In this document: piece after piece, positions 8,965 through 18,184 of the stretch
Position numbering within the stretch: position 1 is the first letter of the stretch
How the letters are laid out: each line of letters opens with the position of its first letter
Source: Eubacteriaceae bacterium
GTDB taxonomy: Bacteria > Bacillota > Clostridia > Eubacteriales > Alkalibacteraceae
Direction of reading: 5' to 3'
Length of the DNA stretch: 44,055 nucleotides
Assembly: GCA_013335935.1 (NCBI GenBank)
Contig: JAAXUP010000010.1
Location: forward strand, 1 to 44,055
Notes under the pieces: model-generated
What the model saw: the letters and a program-made list of their open reading frames with translations, nothing else
Database searches by the model: none
What the model was told of the DNA's origin: nothing
Program-made: the position numbers and the translations under genes

Positions 8965-9576
8965 ATGAAAATATATACTCACCTTAAAAGATTGCTTGAT
9001 ATTGCATTATCCCTGGTGGGTCTTGTTGTACTAAGCCCGATTTATTTGATGATCATTATTTTGATTAAAATTGATTCCAAAGGCCCGATTCTCTTTAAGC
9101 AGAAAAGAATTGGAAGGTATAAAAAAGAATTCTACATCCTGAAGTTCAGGTCCATGAAAATGGAAACACCCAACGACATGCCGACACATCTGCTTTCCGA
9201 CCCGGAAGCATATATTACCCGGGTAGGTAAAATTCTAAGGAAGACCAGTCTTGATGAACTTCCTCAAATCATAAATATCCTAAAAGGGGATATGAGCATT
9301 GTAGGTCCAAGACCTGCGTTATGGAATCAGTACGACCTTATCGAAGAACGGGACAAATATGGTGCAAATGACATCGAGCCTGGACTTACAGGCTGGGCGC
9401 AGATCAATGGCCGGGATGAACTGCCTATTACAGTTAAAGCAAAACTGGATGGGGAATATACCCAAAACATAAGCTTTAAGTTTGATGTCTTGATATTTTT
9501 CAAGACGATTTTAAGCGTAGTGACAAGTAAAGGAATACGTGAAGGTGTTACAAGCCTGGAAGATAGTGTCGATTGA
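8965..9576 (+). CDS. Initiating phosphoglycosyl transferase (CapM/PglC-like)
   Basis: Starts assembly by moving a sugar phosphate from UDP-sugar to undecaprenyl phosphate at the inner membrane face. At 203 residues it is the short, monotopic class of bacterial sugar transferases: one N-terminal hydrophobic segment (LLDIALSLVGLVVLSPIYLM), then KFRSMK, the TSLDELPQIINILKGDMS helix with the catalytic Asp-Glu, and VGPRPAL and PGLTGWAQINGRD. S. aureus CapM is of similar size and uses UDP-FucNAc; the FucNAc genes directly downstream suggest the same substrate here, which is inference. GGAGAA precedes the ATG. Confidence 0.92.
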   Translation: MKIYTHLKRLLDIALSLVGLVVLSPIYLMIIILIKIDSKGPILFKQKRIGRYKKEFYILKFRSMKMETPNDMPTHLLSDPEAYITRVGKILRKTSLDELPQIINILKGDMSIVGPRPALWNQYDLIEERDKYGANDIEPGLTGWAQINGRDELPITVKAKLDGEYTQNISFKFDVLIFFKTILSVVTSKGIREGVTSLEDSVD

Positions 9577-9606
9577 TATAAGTCGAAATAAAAAAAATAT
9601 GAAAAG

Positions 9607-9637
9607 TTAAAAAAGGTCAATAAAATGACTTTTTTAA
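9607..9637 (+). terminator. Intrinsic terminator or attenuator between the transferase gene and capE
   Basis: TTAAAAAAG and CTTTTTTAA flank TCA/TGA with one bulged G and an ATAAAA loop. It lies in a 104 nt gap inside an otherwise compact unit, so it may trim rather than end transcription. Confidence 0.6.
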
Positions 9638-9680
9638 TTTTGTTGAGAGCATTGCAGGATAAGACCAAGGAGTTGATTAT

Positions 9681-10703
9681 ATGTTTAAGGAAAAAACGAT
9701 ATTGATTACCGGGGGTACCGGTTCCTTTGGGAATGCAGTCCTAAATAGATTTCTAAATACAGATATTGAAGAGATAAGAATCTTTTCAAGAGACGAAAAG
9801 AAGCAGGATGATATGCGGAAGTTATATAAGAATAACCGAATTAAGTTCTACATCGGTGACGTAAGAAACTACGATAGTGTCAAAGACGCGATGTTCGGTG
9901 TTGATTATGTCTTTCATGCAGCTGCCTTGAAACAGGTGCCTTCCTGTGAATTTTTCCCCATGGAAGCGGTTAGAACGAATGTCTTAGGTACGGATAATGT
10001 ATTGAATGCTTCCATTCATGCTAATGTCAAAAAAGTGATTTGTCTGTCAACGGATAAGGCAGCCTACCCCATCAATGCCATGGGGATATCCAAAGCAATG
10101 ATGGAGAAGGTATTTGTGGCTAAGGCCAGGACTGTGGAATCTGGGAAAACTATGATTTGCGGTACCCGATATGGAAATGTCATGGCTTCAAGAGGTTCGG
10201 TCATTCCCCTTTTTATCGATCAGATCAAAAGCGGACAGCCACTCACCATAACTGACCCTAATATGACAAGATTTCTCATGAGCCTTGAGGAAGCCGTCGA
10301 ACTGGTTGTCTTTGCCTACAACAATGCCGAGGCTGGTGACATAATGGTCCAGAAAGCGCCGGCTAGTACGGTAGGGGATCTGGCACAGGCAGTAAAGGAA
10401 ATTTTCAATGCTGATCATGAAATTAAGATCATCGGAACCAGACATGGAGAAAAGCTCTATGAGACCTTGCTGACGAAAGAAGAATATATCGTTGCACAGG
10501 ATATGGGCGGTTTTTTCCGTGTTCCTGCAGATACCAGAGATCTAAACTATGATAAATACTTCATTGAAGGTGATCAGCGACTTACATCACAAGATGAATA
10601 CAATTCTCATAATACGAAATTATTGAATGTGGAAGAAATCAAGGAGAAATTGTTAAAACTTGAGTATGTACAGAATGAACTAAAGGCATGGATGAAGCCA
10701 TGA
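9681..10703 (+). CDS. capE: UDP-GlcNAc 4,6-dehydratase/5-epimerase for FucNAc (CapE/FnlA)
   Basis: First step of UDP-L-FucNAc synthesis: UDP-GlcNAc is dehydrated at C4/C6 and inverted at C5 (family activity also includes C3). It is a 340-residue soluble SDR of normal length. ITGGTGSFGNAVLN (from residue 8) is the NAD(P) loop; HAAALKQVPSCEFFPMEAVRTN and STDKAAYPINAMGISKAMME are hallmarks of the CapE/FnlA group, where Met replaces Tyr in the Y-x3-K pair. GGTRHGEKLYETL-type sequence (GTRHGEKLYETLL) is also diagnostic. Its stop overlaps the next start (ATGA), so capE and capF are coupled. Confidence 0.95.
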   Translation: MFKEKTILITGGTGSFGNAVLNRFLNTDIEEIRIFSRDEKKQDDMRKLYKNNRIKFYIGDVRNYDSVKDAMFGVDYVFHAAALKQVPSCEFFPMEAVRTNVLGTDNVLNASIHANVKKVICLSTDKAAYPINAMGISKAMMEKVFVAKARTVESGKTMICGTRYGNVMASRGSVIPLFIDQIKSGQPLTITDPNMTRFLMSLEEAVELVVFAYNNAEAGDIMVQKAPASTVGDLAQAVKEIFNADHEIKIIGTRHGEKLYETLLTKEEYIVAQDMGGFFRVPADTRDLNYDKYFIEGDQRLTSQDEYNSHNTKLLNVEEIKEKLLKLEYVQNELKAWMKP

Positions 10704-11812
10704 AAATTTTAGTGACTGGTGCTCATGGCTTTGTTGGCAAGAATCTGATTGAAGAACTGAAAAAGAATGGCGAACATACGATATATTCCTTTGATCGGGA
10801 AAACAGCCAGGAAGATTTAGAATTATATGCAAAAGAGTGCGAATTTGTTTTTCATTTGGCAGGGGTCAACAGACCAGTTGAGGAAAAGGAATTTATGGAG
10901 GGTAACTTCGGCTTCACTTCAGATCTCCTGAAAGCACTGAAAAGACATAACAGCCAGGCATCCGTATTGATAACCTCATCAATTCAGGCTGAACTGGATA
11001 ACCCTTACGGGAAAAGCAAAAAGGCCGGAGAAGATCTGATCTTTGAATACAGCGAAGAGACTGGTGCCAGGGTATTTGTTTATCGGCTGCCCAATCTATT
11101 TGGAAAATGGAGCAGACCAAACTATAATACAGTTGTCGCTACCTTTTGTTATAATCTCGCAAGAGATATGGAAATAAAAATCAATGATCCTGACGCAGAG
11201 ATGAAATTAGTATACATTGACGATCTGATTGAGGATTTTATTCGAAAATTGCAGAGTGAAATAGACTCAGGGGGAAGACAAATATTATCCATTGACACTG
11301 TCTATACTGTCAAACTTGGAAAAATTGCCGAGTTGATCTATTCCTTCAAGTCGAGCAGGGAAAATAAATATATTCCCGATATGTCCGATGGATTTACGAA
11401 AAAACTTTACAGCACTTACTTGAGTTTTATCCCTGAAAATAACTTTTCTTACAATTTGAAGATGAATGTCGATGAAAGAGGCTCCTTTACCGAATTTATC
11501 AAGACCTCTGACCGAGGTCAGGTGTCCGTAAATATATCTAAGCCCGGTATCACGAAAGGAAATCACTGGCACCATACCAAGAATGAGAAGTTTTTGGTGG
11601 TAAGCGGTGAAGGCATCATCAGATTTCGAAAAGTAGGTGCACAGGAAATCATACAGTATAAAGTGTCAGGGGAGAAGCTGCAGGTGGTAGACATTCCTGT
11701 GGGATACACCCATAATATCTCCAATACTGGGACGAATGACATGGTAACCATCATGTGGGTCAATGAGTGCTTTGACCCGGGAAAACCGGACACATATTTT
11801 TTGGAGGTTTAG
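10700..11812 (+). CDS. capF: Bifunctional UDP-FucNAc pathway reductase/epimerase (CapF/FnlB)
   Basis: Second step of UDP-L-FucNAc synthesis. CapF has an N-terminal SDR reductase and a C-terminal zinc cupin that helps with C3 epimerisation. Here the SDR part begins MKILVTGAHGFVGKNLIEELK and the cupin part starts near residue 245, with NHWHHTKNEKFLVVSGEG carrying the metal-binding His residues. I chose ATG 10700 (370 residues), which overlaps the capE stop by 4 nt and matches S. aureus CapF in size; an upstream ATG at 10688 would add four residues. It sits between capE and capG, the conserved order. Confidence 0.94.
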   Translation: MKILVTGAHGFVGKNLIEELKKNGEHTIYSFDRENSQEDLELYAKECEFVFHLAGVNRPVEEKEFMEGNFGFTSDLLKALKRHNSQASVLITSSIQAELDNPYGKSKKAGEDLIFEYSEETGARVFVYRLPNLFGKWSRPNYNTVVATFCYNLARDMEIKINDPDAEMKLVYIDDLIEDFIRKLQSEIDSGGRQILSIDTVYTVKLGKIAELIYSFKSSRENKYIPDMSDGFTKKLYSTYLSFIPENNFSYNLKMNVDERGSFTEFIKTSDRGQVSVNISKPGITKGNHWHHTKNEKFLVVSGEGIIRFRKVGAQEIIQYKVSGEKLQVVDIPVGYTHNISNTGTNDMVTIMWVNECFDPGKPDTYFLEV

Positions 11813-11814
11813 AA

Positions 11815-12939
11815 ATGAAGAAGCTTAAAGTGATGACCGTAGTAGGAACAAGACCGGAGATCATAAGATTATCGGCAGTGATCAGTAAACTTGAAGGTTC
11901 ATCAGCCATTGAACATATTCTGGTTCATACCGGACAGAATTATGACTATGAGCTGAATGAAGTGTTTTTTAACGACTTTAATTTGAGAAAACCCGATTAT
12001 TTTCTTAATGCGGCCACTGGAACAGCGGTGGAAACCATCGGAAATATTCTGATTAAAATCGATCCGGTAATGGAAGAAGTCAAACCCGATGCATTTCTTG
12101 TGCTGGGAGATACTAACAGCTGCTTATGCGCCATTGCTGCAAAAAGAAAGCATATCCCGATTTTCCATATGGAAGCAGGAAACCGATGTTTTGATCAAAG
12201 AGTTCCCGAAGAAACAAACCGAAGAATCGTAGATCATATTTCAGATATCAATCTTACCTATAGTGACATCGCAAGAGAATATCTGCTCAGAGAAGGGCTC
12301 CCTGCAGACCGGATCATAAAAACCGGAAGCCCAATGCTGGAAGTCATCCATTCCAGGAAAATCGATATTGAAAAATCTGATATCCTGGACAGACTTAAAT
12401 TGGAAAATGGAAAGTACTTCGTGGTATCAGCACATCGGGAAGAAAATATCAATTCTGAGAAAAATTTTGTCAATTTGATTGAAAGTTTGAATTCCGTTGC
12501 GGCTACCTATCAGTTGCCTGTGATTGTAAGCACACATCCCAGAACCCGGAAAATGATCGATGAAAAGGGAGTGAAATTCAACCCCCTGATTTCTCTTATG
12601 AAACCAATGGGATTTAACGATTATATTAAGCTGCAGACAAAGGCTAAAGCTGTTCTTAGTGATAGCGGAACCATCAGTGAGGAATCCTCCATCCTGAAAT
12701 TTCCTGCACTTAATATCAGGCAGGCCCACGAACGACCGGAAGCGATGGAAGAAGGTGCTGTCATGATGACAGGGTTGGAAAAAGAAAGAATATTGCAGGG
12801 GTTAGAGATTTTAAAGACCCAAACCCCCAACACCTTGAGGTTTGTTGAAGATTACAGCATACCCAATGTTTCGGACAAAGTTCTCAGGATCATCCTGTCC
12901 TATACGGATTATATCAACAGGGTCGTCTGGGCGAAATAA
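11815..12939 (+). CDS. capG: UDP-N-acetyl-L-pneumosamine 2-epimerase forming UDP-L-FucNAc (CapG/FnlC)
   Basis: Last step of UDP-L-FucNAc synthesis, a C2 epimerisation by an enzyme of the WecB fold. It has 374 residues, the normal length. VVGTRPEIIRLSAVI at the N terminus, HTGQNYDYELNEVFF, VLGDTNSCLCAIAAKR, MEAGNRCFDQRVPEETNRR and SDSGTISEESS are the family motifs and include the catalytic His, Asp and Glu residues. It starts 3 nt after capF with GGAGG upstream. The set capEFG is complete, so the cell can probably make UDP-L-FucNAc. Confidence 0.95.
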   Translation: MKKLKVMTVVGTRPEIIRLSAVISKLEGSSAIEHILVHTGQNYDYELNEVFFNDFNLRKPDYFLNAATGTAVETIGNILIKIDPVMEEVKPDAFLVLGDTNSCLCAIAAKRKHIPIFHMEAGNRCFDQRVPEETNRRIVDHISDINLTYSDIAREYLLREGLPADRIIKTGSPMLEVIHSRKIDIEKSDILDRLKLENGKYFVVSAHREENINSEKNFVNLIESLNSVAATYQLPVIVSTHPRTRKMIDEKGVKFNPLISLMKPMGFNDYIKLQTKAKAVLSDSGTISEESSILKFPALNIRQAHERPEAMEEGAVMMTGLEKERILQGLEILKTQTPNTLRFVEDYSIPNVSDKVLRIILSYTDYINRVVWAK

Positions 12940-12998
12940 CAGGGAAGTTAACCAAAGATGTCCGCGAAAACAAAGTTAGTCAGGAGATTGTATAATAG

Positions 12999-14222
12999 AT
13001 GAGAATACTTGTAGTTTGTCAGTATTTTTACCCGGAAGAATTCAAGGTCAATGAGCTGTGCTTCAGACTTGTGAAGGATGGCCATCAGGTGACAGTATTA
13101 ACGGGACTGCCAAATTATCCGGGTGGAGCGATCCTGAAGGGATATAAGTCCAGGAATAAAAGGACAGAAAAAATAAATGGTGTAAAGGTGATCCGCTCCT
13201 GGCTTATTGGGAGAGGCAGTACCCTGACGCAGCTTTTCTTTAATTATATGAGTTTTATGCTTTCGTCCAGTTTCAGGGCTCTTTCTGTGGATAAGGATTT
13301 TGATATGATCCTTGTATACCAACTTTCCCCTGTGACTATGGCTGTTCCTGGCTTGATTCTCAAGAAAATGACGAAAAAACCCCTTGTCATGTATTGCTTT
13401 GATCTTTGGCCAGACAGTATTGCTTCCGCTGGAGGCAAACCCAACAAGGTACTGTACAGGATCGTATACCTCATCAGCAAGGCAATATATCGGAGTGCGG
13501 ATGCTATATTCATAAGCTCCAAGATGTTTGAAAATTATTTTCGCAGCAATTTAAAAATTGACAAGAATATTCGATATCTTCCTGTTTACGCAGAGGATAT
13601 CTTCAGTAATGTGGAATATAAGCCGCTGGATCCAAACAATGTCAATTTGCTCTTTGCCGGCAATATCGGCGAAATGCAAAGCGTGGAAACCATTGTTCTG
13701 GCTGCAAATGAAATAAAGGAGCATAAAAACATACGGATCCATATCGTTGGTGATGGTTCATCAAGGAACCGATGTGAGAGAATGGCTTCTGAACTTAAGC
13801 TTGACAATATTATCTTCTACGGCAATCATCCCCTGGAGGATATGCCGGATTTCTATCAAAAAGCGGATGCTTTCTTAGTGACGCTGAAGGCAAATCGGAT
13901 TATTTCTTATACACTTCCAGGAAAAGTACAGGGATATATGTCTGCCGGAAAGCCCATTCTAGGCGCTATCGAAGGAGAAACCCAGCTTATAATCGAAGAA
14001 GCCAACTGCGGCTTATGTGCCCTAGCTGAGGATCATGTGAAGCTAGCAGAAAATATAATGAGATTTGCGGCACAACCTCAATTGTATGAGTCCTATTGCA
14101 GAAATTCCAAGAAATATTATGAAGAAAATTTTTCAGAGGAAAAATATTACGAACGTTTGAAAAACTTTCTTGATGAAGTGTTAAGTTTGAATGAAAATGT
14201 GCAATCACTTAAAGGGAAATGA
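12999..14222 (+). CDS. Family 4 glycosyltransferase, WbuB/CapL-like
   Basis: GT-B fold retaining glycosyltransferase of 407 residues. RILVVCQYFYPEEFKVNELC and VLTGLPNYPGG are typical of the WbuB/CapL group, which works with FucNAc in E. coli and S. aureus loci. The C-terminal donor domain shows LLFAGNIGEMQSVET and the EAD-like stretch YTLPGKVQGYMSAGKPIL before an EANCGL motif. An internal stretch at MAVPGLILKK is hydrophobic, suggesting membrane contact. AGGAG lies 12 nt before the ATG, rather far. Its place after capG suggests it adds or accepts L-FucNAc; the exact linkage is unknown. Confidence 0.88.
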   Translation: MRILVVCQYFYPEEFKVNELCFRLVKDGHQVTVLTGLPNYPGGAILKGYKSRNKRTEKINGVKVIRSWLIGRGSTLTQLFFNYMSFMLSSSFRALSVDKDFDMILVYQLSPVTMAVPGLILKKMTKKPLVMYCFDLWPDSIASAGGKPNKVLYRIVYLISKAIYRSADAIFISSKMFENYFRSNLKIDKNIRYLPVYAEDIFSNVEYKPLDPNNVNLLFAGNIGEMQSVETIVLAANEIKEHKNIRIHIVGDGSSRNRCERMASELKLDNIIFYGNHPLEDMPDFYQKADAFLVTLKANRIISYTLPGKVQGYMSAGKPILGAIEGETQLIIEEANCGLCALAEDHVKLAENIMRFAAQPQLYESYCRNSKKYYEENFSEEKYYERLKNFLDEVLSLNENVQSLKGK

Positions 14223-14254
14223 CCTGGAGTGAGAACATATAAGGAGTGAACAGC

Positions 14255-16108
14255 ATGCCCAAAAACCTGAAAATGGTAATGTTAATGGTAATGGATATTA
14301 TTCTGATCAATTTGTCCTATTACTTTTCCGGGATATTACGGTTTGATACGAATATTCCCCAGGAAATTTTAGATGTCTATTTTAAACATTTTATTTTGAT
14401 TACGGTGATTAAAATCATTGTATTCATTGCTGGAAGAATGTATACGAATCTGTGGCGGTATGCCAGCATCAATGAACTCACCCAGATCATCCTAACCATA
14501 CTTACAGCAAATGTAATGGTATTGGCATATGCGACTTTTGCGCAGATTTTTATTCCCAGGACACTTTATGTCATTGCCACGGCACTGGATATCCTGTTCG
14601 TTGGCGGGATCCGAATGATGTACCGGACCGTCACTGCAAAAACGACAAAGTATCGCGATTGGGGAGAAAAGAAGCGGGTCATGATCGTAGGAGCTGGGGA
14701 TGCCGGAGCGATGCTGATCAAAGAAATTAATAACCACAGCCAGCTGAAAAGTAAAACCGTTGCCCTTATCGATGATGACTTCAAGAAATTAGGACTGCGA
14801 ATAAATGGTGTCCCGGTTATGGGAAATAAGGAGGACATCCCTGAGGTTGCCCGGAAAATGAAAATTGATGAAATCGTCATTGCCATCCCTTCCGCAAACA
14901 AGCAGGAAGTACAGGAAATTGTTGAAATATGTAAAAAAACCCGGGCAAGACTTAAGATCCTGCCTGGAATGTACGAAATTATCGGTGGGAAAGTCAGCAT
15001 CAGCCAGATCAGAGATGTGGAAATCGAGGATCTTCTGGGCAGGGAACAAATCAAACTGAATACAGACGAAATCAGAAACTTTATTAAATATAAAAAGATC
15101 CTTGTGACCGGCGGCGGCGGTTCCATTGGGTCTGAACTGTGCCGGCAAATCTTAAAGTATCAGCCCTCAGAGCTGATCATCCTGGATATCTACGAAAACA
15201 GCGCCTATGATCTCCAAAATGAACTGAAAAGAAAGTACGAAGACCTGAATCTGAAGGTCATCATCGCATCTGTCAGGGACAGAGAGAGAGTGGAAGAGGT
15301 GCTAAGCGAGATACGACCAGACATTGTTTTTCATGCCGCTGCCCACAAGCATGTGCCCCTTATGGAGGATAATCCTAAGGAAGCAATCAAAAACAATGTG
15401 TTCGGAACTTTAAATATGGCTCAGATGAGCGATAAATACGGGGTGGAGAAGTTTGTTCTCATATCCACCGATAAAGCCGTAAATCCAACAAATATTATGG
15501 GTGCATCAAAAAGACTTTGTGAAATGGTCGTACAGTCAATTGACAGGGTGAGCAAAACGGAATTTGCAGCTGTAAGATTTGGAAATGTCCTTGGCAGCAA
15601 TGGCAGCGTTATCCCACTGTTTAAAAAGCAGATTGAAGCTGGTGGGCCGGTTACCCTTACACATCCTGATATCATCCGGTATTTTATGAGTATCCCGGAA
15701 GCGGCCCAACTGGTGCTTCAAGCAGGTGCTATGGCAAAAGGCGGAGAAATCTTTATCCTTGATATGGGCGAACCGGTGAAAATCATTGACCTCGCCACAG
15801 ACCTCATCAGGTTGTCAGGATTTGAGCCTTATACAGAAATACCCATAGAAATCACTGGACTGCGTCCAGGAGAAAAGCTCTATGAGGAACTGCTTCTGGA
15901 TGAGGAAGGAATTTCTAATACGGTTCATTCAAAGATTTTTGTTGGGAAGCCCATATTCACGGATTACGGTAAGCTTCTTGAGCATATGGAAACACTACAG
16001 CGTGCCGTAGCCGGTAAGAATGCCAACATCAAATATGTTATGAGCAAGATTGTAAAGACCTATAAGGTCTATGAAGATACAAAAGTAAAAGACGAAATAT
16101 TAAATTAG
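14255..16108 (+). CDS. Membrane nucleotide-sugar 4,6-dehydratase, CapD/WbpM/PglF type (copy 1)
   Basis: Large membrane-bound SDR acting on UDP-GlcNAc, giving the 4-keto-6-deoxy product for sugars such as QuiNAc or bacillosamine. Four hydrophobic segments lie in the first 130 residues, then a CoA-binding-like Rossmann domain (VMIVGAGDAGAMLIKEI), then the catalytic domain: LVTGGGGSIGSELCRQ near residue 283 and STDKAVNPTNIMGASKR near 403-419, where Met replaces the SDR Tyr as in WbpM. GLRPGEKLYEELLLDEEG closes it. ATG 14255 (617 residues) is chosen because AAGGAG lies at 14241-14246; GTG 14246 would overlap it. A close paralogue lies at 18750. Confidence 0.93.
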   Translation: MPKNLKMVMLMVMDIILINLSYYFSGILRFDTNIPQEILDVYFKHFILITVIKIIVFIAGRMYTNLWRYASINELTQIILTILTANVMVLAYATFAQIFIPRTLYVIATALDILFVGGIRMMYRTVTAKTTKYRDWGEKKRVMIVGAGDAGAMLIKEINNHSQLKSKTVALIDDDFKKLGLRINGVPVMGNKEDIPEVARKMKIDEIVIAIPSANKQEVQEIVEICKKTRARLKILPGMYEIIGGKVSISQIRDVEIEDLLGREQIKLNTDEIRNFIKYKKILVTGGGGSIGSELCRQILKYQPSELIILDIYENSAYDLQNELKRKYEDLNLKVIIASVRDRERVEEVLSEIRPDIVFHAAAHKHVPLMEDNPKEAIKNNVFGTLNMAQMSDKYGVEKFVLISTDKAVNPTNIMGASKRLCEMVVQSIDRVSKTEFAAVRFGNVLGSNGSVIPLFKKQIEAGGPVTLTHPDIIRYFMSIPEAAQLVLQAGAMAKGGEIFILDMGEPVKIIDLATDLIRLSGFEPYTEIPIEITGLRPGEKLYEELLLDEEGISNTVHSKIFVGKPIFTDYGKLLEHMETLQRAVAGKNANIKYVMSKIVKTYKVYEDTKVKDEILN

Positions 16109-16136
16109 TTCCAAGCACATGAAATGAGGCGAGCAG

Positions 16137-17147
16137 ATGACAATTTTAATAACTGGCGGTGCAGGCTATATAGGCAGCCACACTTGTGTTGAGTTGCTGG
16201 AAGCAGGTTACGAGGTCATAATTGCAGATAATTATTCCAACAGCAAGCCGGTAGTTCTTGACAGGATCACCAGCATCACCGGAAAGAAGTTTAAATTCTA
16301 TGAAGCAGACATACTCGATACGGTCGCGATGGATAAAATATTTTCTGAGAACAGGATCGAAGCGGTCGTCCATTTTGCTGGCTCCAAGGCAGTTGGGGAA
16401 TCTGTGGAGAAGCCCCTTATGTACTACCACAACAACGTTACAGGAACAATAGAGCTGTTAAGAGTGATGGCGAAGCATAAGGTGAAGAGGATCGTATTCA
16501 GTTCTTCAGCGACAGTCTATGGATTGCCGGAAAGCGTGCCGATATCTGAAGATTTTCCTTTGAGTGCCACAAATCCCTATGGCAGAACTAAGCTTATGAT
16601 CGAGGAAATCCTAAGGGATCTGTTTGTATCGGACAAAGATTGGAGCATGGCGCTCCTTCGCTACTTCAATCCCATAGGCGCCCATCAAAGCGGAACCATG
16701 GGAGAGGATCCAAACGGCATTCCCAACAACCTCATGCCATTTATCACCCAGGTAGCCATAGGAAAACTTGAGAAACTAAATGTCTTCGGCAAGGATTACG
16801 ATACCGTTGACGGCACAGGGGTAAGGGATTACATTCATGTGGTGGATCTTGCCAAGGGGCACGTTAAAGCCCTGGAGAAAATATTTTCAGAAAAAGGGGC
16901 AGAAAGCTATAATCTGGGAACGGGAAAAGGTTACAGCGTACTTGAAATTGTCAAAGCATTTGAAGAAGCGTCAGGGATAGAAATACCCTATGTGATCACA
17001 GAAAGAAGAGCTGGAGACATTGCAAAATGCTATTCTGATCCGGATAAAGCGTTCAGGGAGCTTGGCTGGAAGGCAGAGAAGGGCATACAGGAAATGTGCA
17101 GGGATTCATGGAACTGGCAGCAGAAAAATCCGAAAGGGTTTGAATAA
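16137..17147 (+). CDS. galE: UDP-glucose 4-epimerase (GalE)
   Basis: Interconverts UDP-glucose and UDP-galactose (in some members also the N-acetyl forms), supplying precursors for the polymer. It is a 336-residue SDR with [21 protein letters not shown] at the N terminus, [24 protein letters not shown], and NPYGRTK with the Tyr-x3-Lys pair. [20 protein letters not shown] is typical of GalE. It starts 28 nt after copy 1 of the dehydratase and ends at a terminator, so it closes the second unit. Which substrate form is preferred cannot be judged here. Confidence 0.95.
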   Translation: MTILITGGAGYIGSHTCVELLEAGYEVIIADNYSNSKPVVLDRITSITGKKFKFYEADILDTVAMDKIFSENRIEAVVHFAGSKAVGESVEKPLMYYHNNVTGTIELLRVMAKHKVKRIVFSSSATVYGLPESVPISEDFPLSATNPYGRTKLMIEEILRDLFVSDKDWSMALLRYFNPIGAHQSGTMGEDPNGIPNNLMPFITQVAIGKLEKLNVFGKDYDTVDGTGVRDYIHVVDLAKGHVKALEKIFSEKGAESYNLGTGKGYSVLEIVKAFEEASGIEIPYVITERRAGDIAKCYSDPDKAFRELGWKAEKGIQEMCRDSWNWQQKNPKGFE

Positions 17148-17163
17148 ATTAATTTAATATAAG

Positions 17164-17219
17164 ATCTTCGAAAGTAGTATTCGGTGATAATGACCGTGCT
17201 GCTTTCGGAGATTTTTTTT
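17164..17219 (+). terminator. Intrinsic terminator after galE
   Basis: CTTCGAAAGTAG (17166-17177) pairs with CTGCTTTCGGAG (17199-17210) with G-U pairs, an inner CGGT/ACCG helix, and then eight T's. Confidence 0.85.
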
Positions 17220-17269
17220 AGAGTGGAAAAGTTCGTCTTAGCTTGCTAAAGATCAAACTTTTCCACTCT
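17220..17269. repeat. 14 bp perfect inverted repeat downstream of the galE terminator
   Basis: AGAGTGGAAAAGTT at 17220-17233 is perfectly complementary to 17256-17269, with a 22 nt loop. There is no T-run after it. Its role is unknown; it could be a second RNA hairpin or the remnant of a small element. Confidence 0.7.
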
Positions 17270-17384
17270 ACGAGAATAGCGCATTAAAAATGCTGTACTC
17301 GTGCGAGCCACTTCGGTGTAGATAGATTAAAAATGGGTAAAAAAATACTAAGTACTGCGGAAAGCTTTGAGAGGAGTTGTGAAT

Positions 17385-18158
17385 ATGAAAGTAATTATTT
17401 TAGCAGGTGGCTACGGTAGCAGACTGGGAGATATTACGGCAACTATGCCTAAACCCATGGTATATGTAGGAGAAAGACCCATGCTATGGCACATCATGAA
17501 AATCTATTCCTACTATGGCATCAAGGACTTTGTATTGTGTCTGGGCTACAAGGGAGACTATATCAAAGAATATTTCCTGCATTATGATTTCAGAAACAGG
17601 GATTTTACAGTGAATCTTGGGGATGGCAGCATAGCATGCAATGGAGACTGCGATGAGGATGATTGGAACGTAACCCTTGTTGATACCGGTCTTCATACAC
17701 TGAAGGGTGGTAGGATCAAGCGGATCGAAAAATACATGGATGACGATATCAATCTTCTGACCTATGGGGATGGGGTTGCAAACATAAACATCAAGGATCT
17801 GATTGAATTTCATAAGAAGTCTGGTAAGATGGTGACGATTTCCGGTGTCCATCCTCCATCAAGATTCGGGGAGCTTGTGGCAGAAGGAGATAACGTCACA
17901 ACGTTTACTGAAAAAGCGCAGACATCCCAGGGCTTGATCAACGGAGGCTTTATGGTTTTCAATCGGAAACTCTTTGACTACCTTACAGATGATGAGGATT
18001 GTGATTTTGAAAACGGAGCCCTGGAGAATCTTGCAAGCATGGGTGAAATTGCATTATATCGACATAATGGTCTTTGGGCATGCATGGATAATGAAAGGGA
18101 TCTCAGCTATCTGGAGAATCTTTGGAAAAATAAACAGGCATTCTGGAAGGTTTGGTAA
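17385..18158 (+). CDS. rfbF: Glucose-1-phosphate cytidylyltransferase-like protein (RfbF)
   Basis: RfbF makes CDP-glucose from glucose-1-phosphate and CTP, the entry to CDP-3,6-dideoxyhexoses. The 257-residue protein starts MKVIILAGGYGSRLGDIT and shows MPKPMVYVGERPMLWHIM, CLGYKGDYIKEYF, LLTYGDGVANINI and GGFMVFNRKLFDYL, all typical of RfbF. ATG 17385 is chosen because GAGAGGAG precedes it. Oddly, the CDP-glucose 4,6-dehydratase gene (rfbG) that normally follows is absent from the window; a VanZ-like gene comes next. Either rfbG lies elsewhere or CDP-glucose is used differently. Confidence 0.9.
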   Translation: MKVIILAGGYGSRLGDITATMPKPMVYVGERPMLWHIMKIYSYYGIKDFVLCLGYKGDYIKEYFLHYDFRNRDFTVNLGDGSIACNGDCDEDDWNVTLVDTGLHTLKGGRIKRIEKYMDDDINLLTYGDGVANINIKDLIEFHKKSGKMVTISGVHPPSRFGELVAEGDNVTTFTEKAQTSQGLINGGFMVFNRKLFDYLTDDEDCDFENGALENLASMGEIALYRHNGLWACMDNERDLSYLENLWKNKQAFWKVW

Positions 18159-18184
18159 GCGGGGATATGGAATGAGGGCAAGTA

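Noticed and set aside
14566-15126. A long reverse-strand open frame of 186 codons
   Set aside because: It lies wholly inside the well-supported dehydratase gene on the other strand, shows no domain and has no ribosome binding site; it is a shadow frame.
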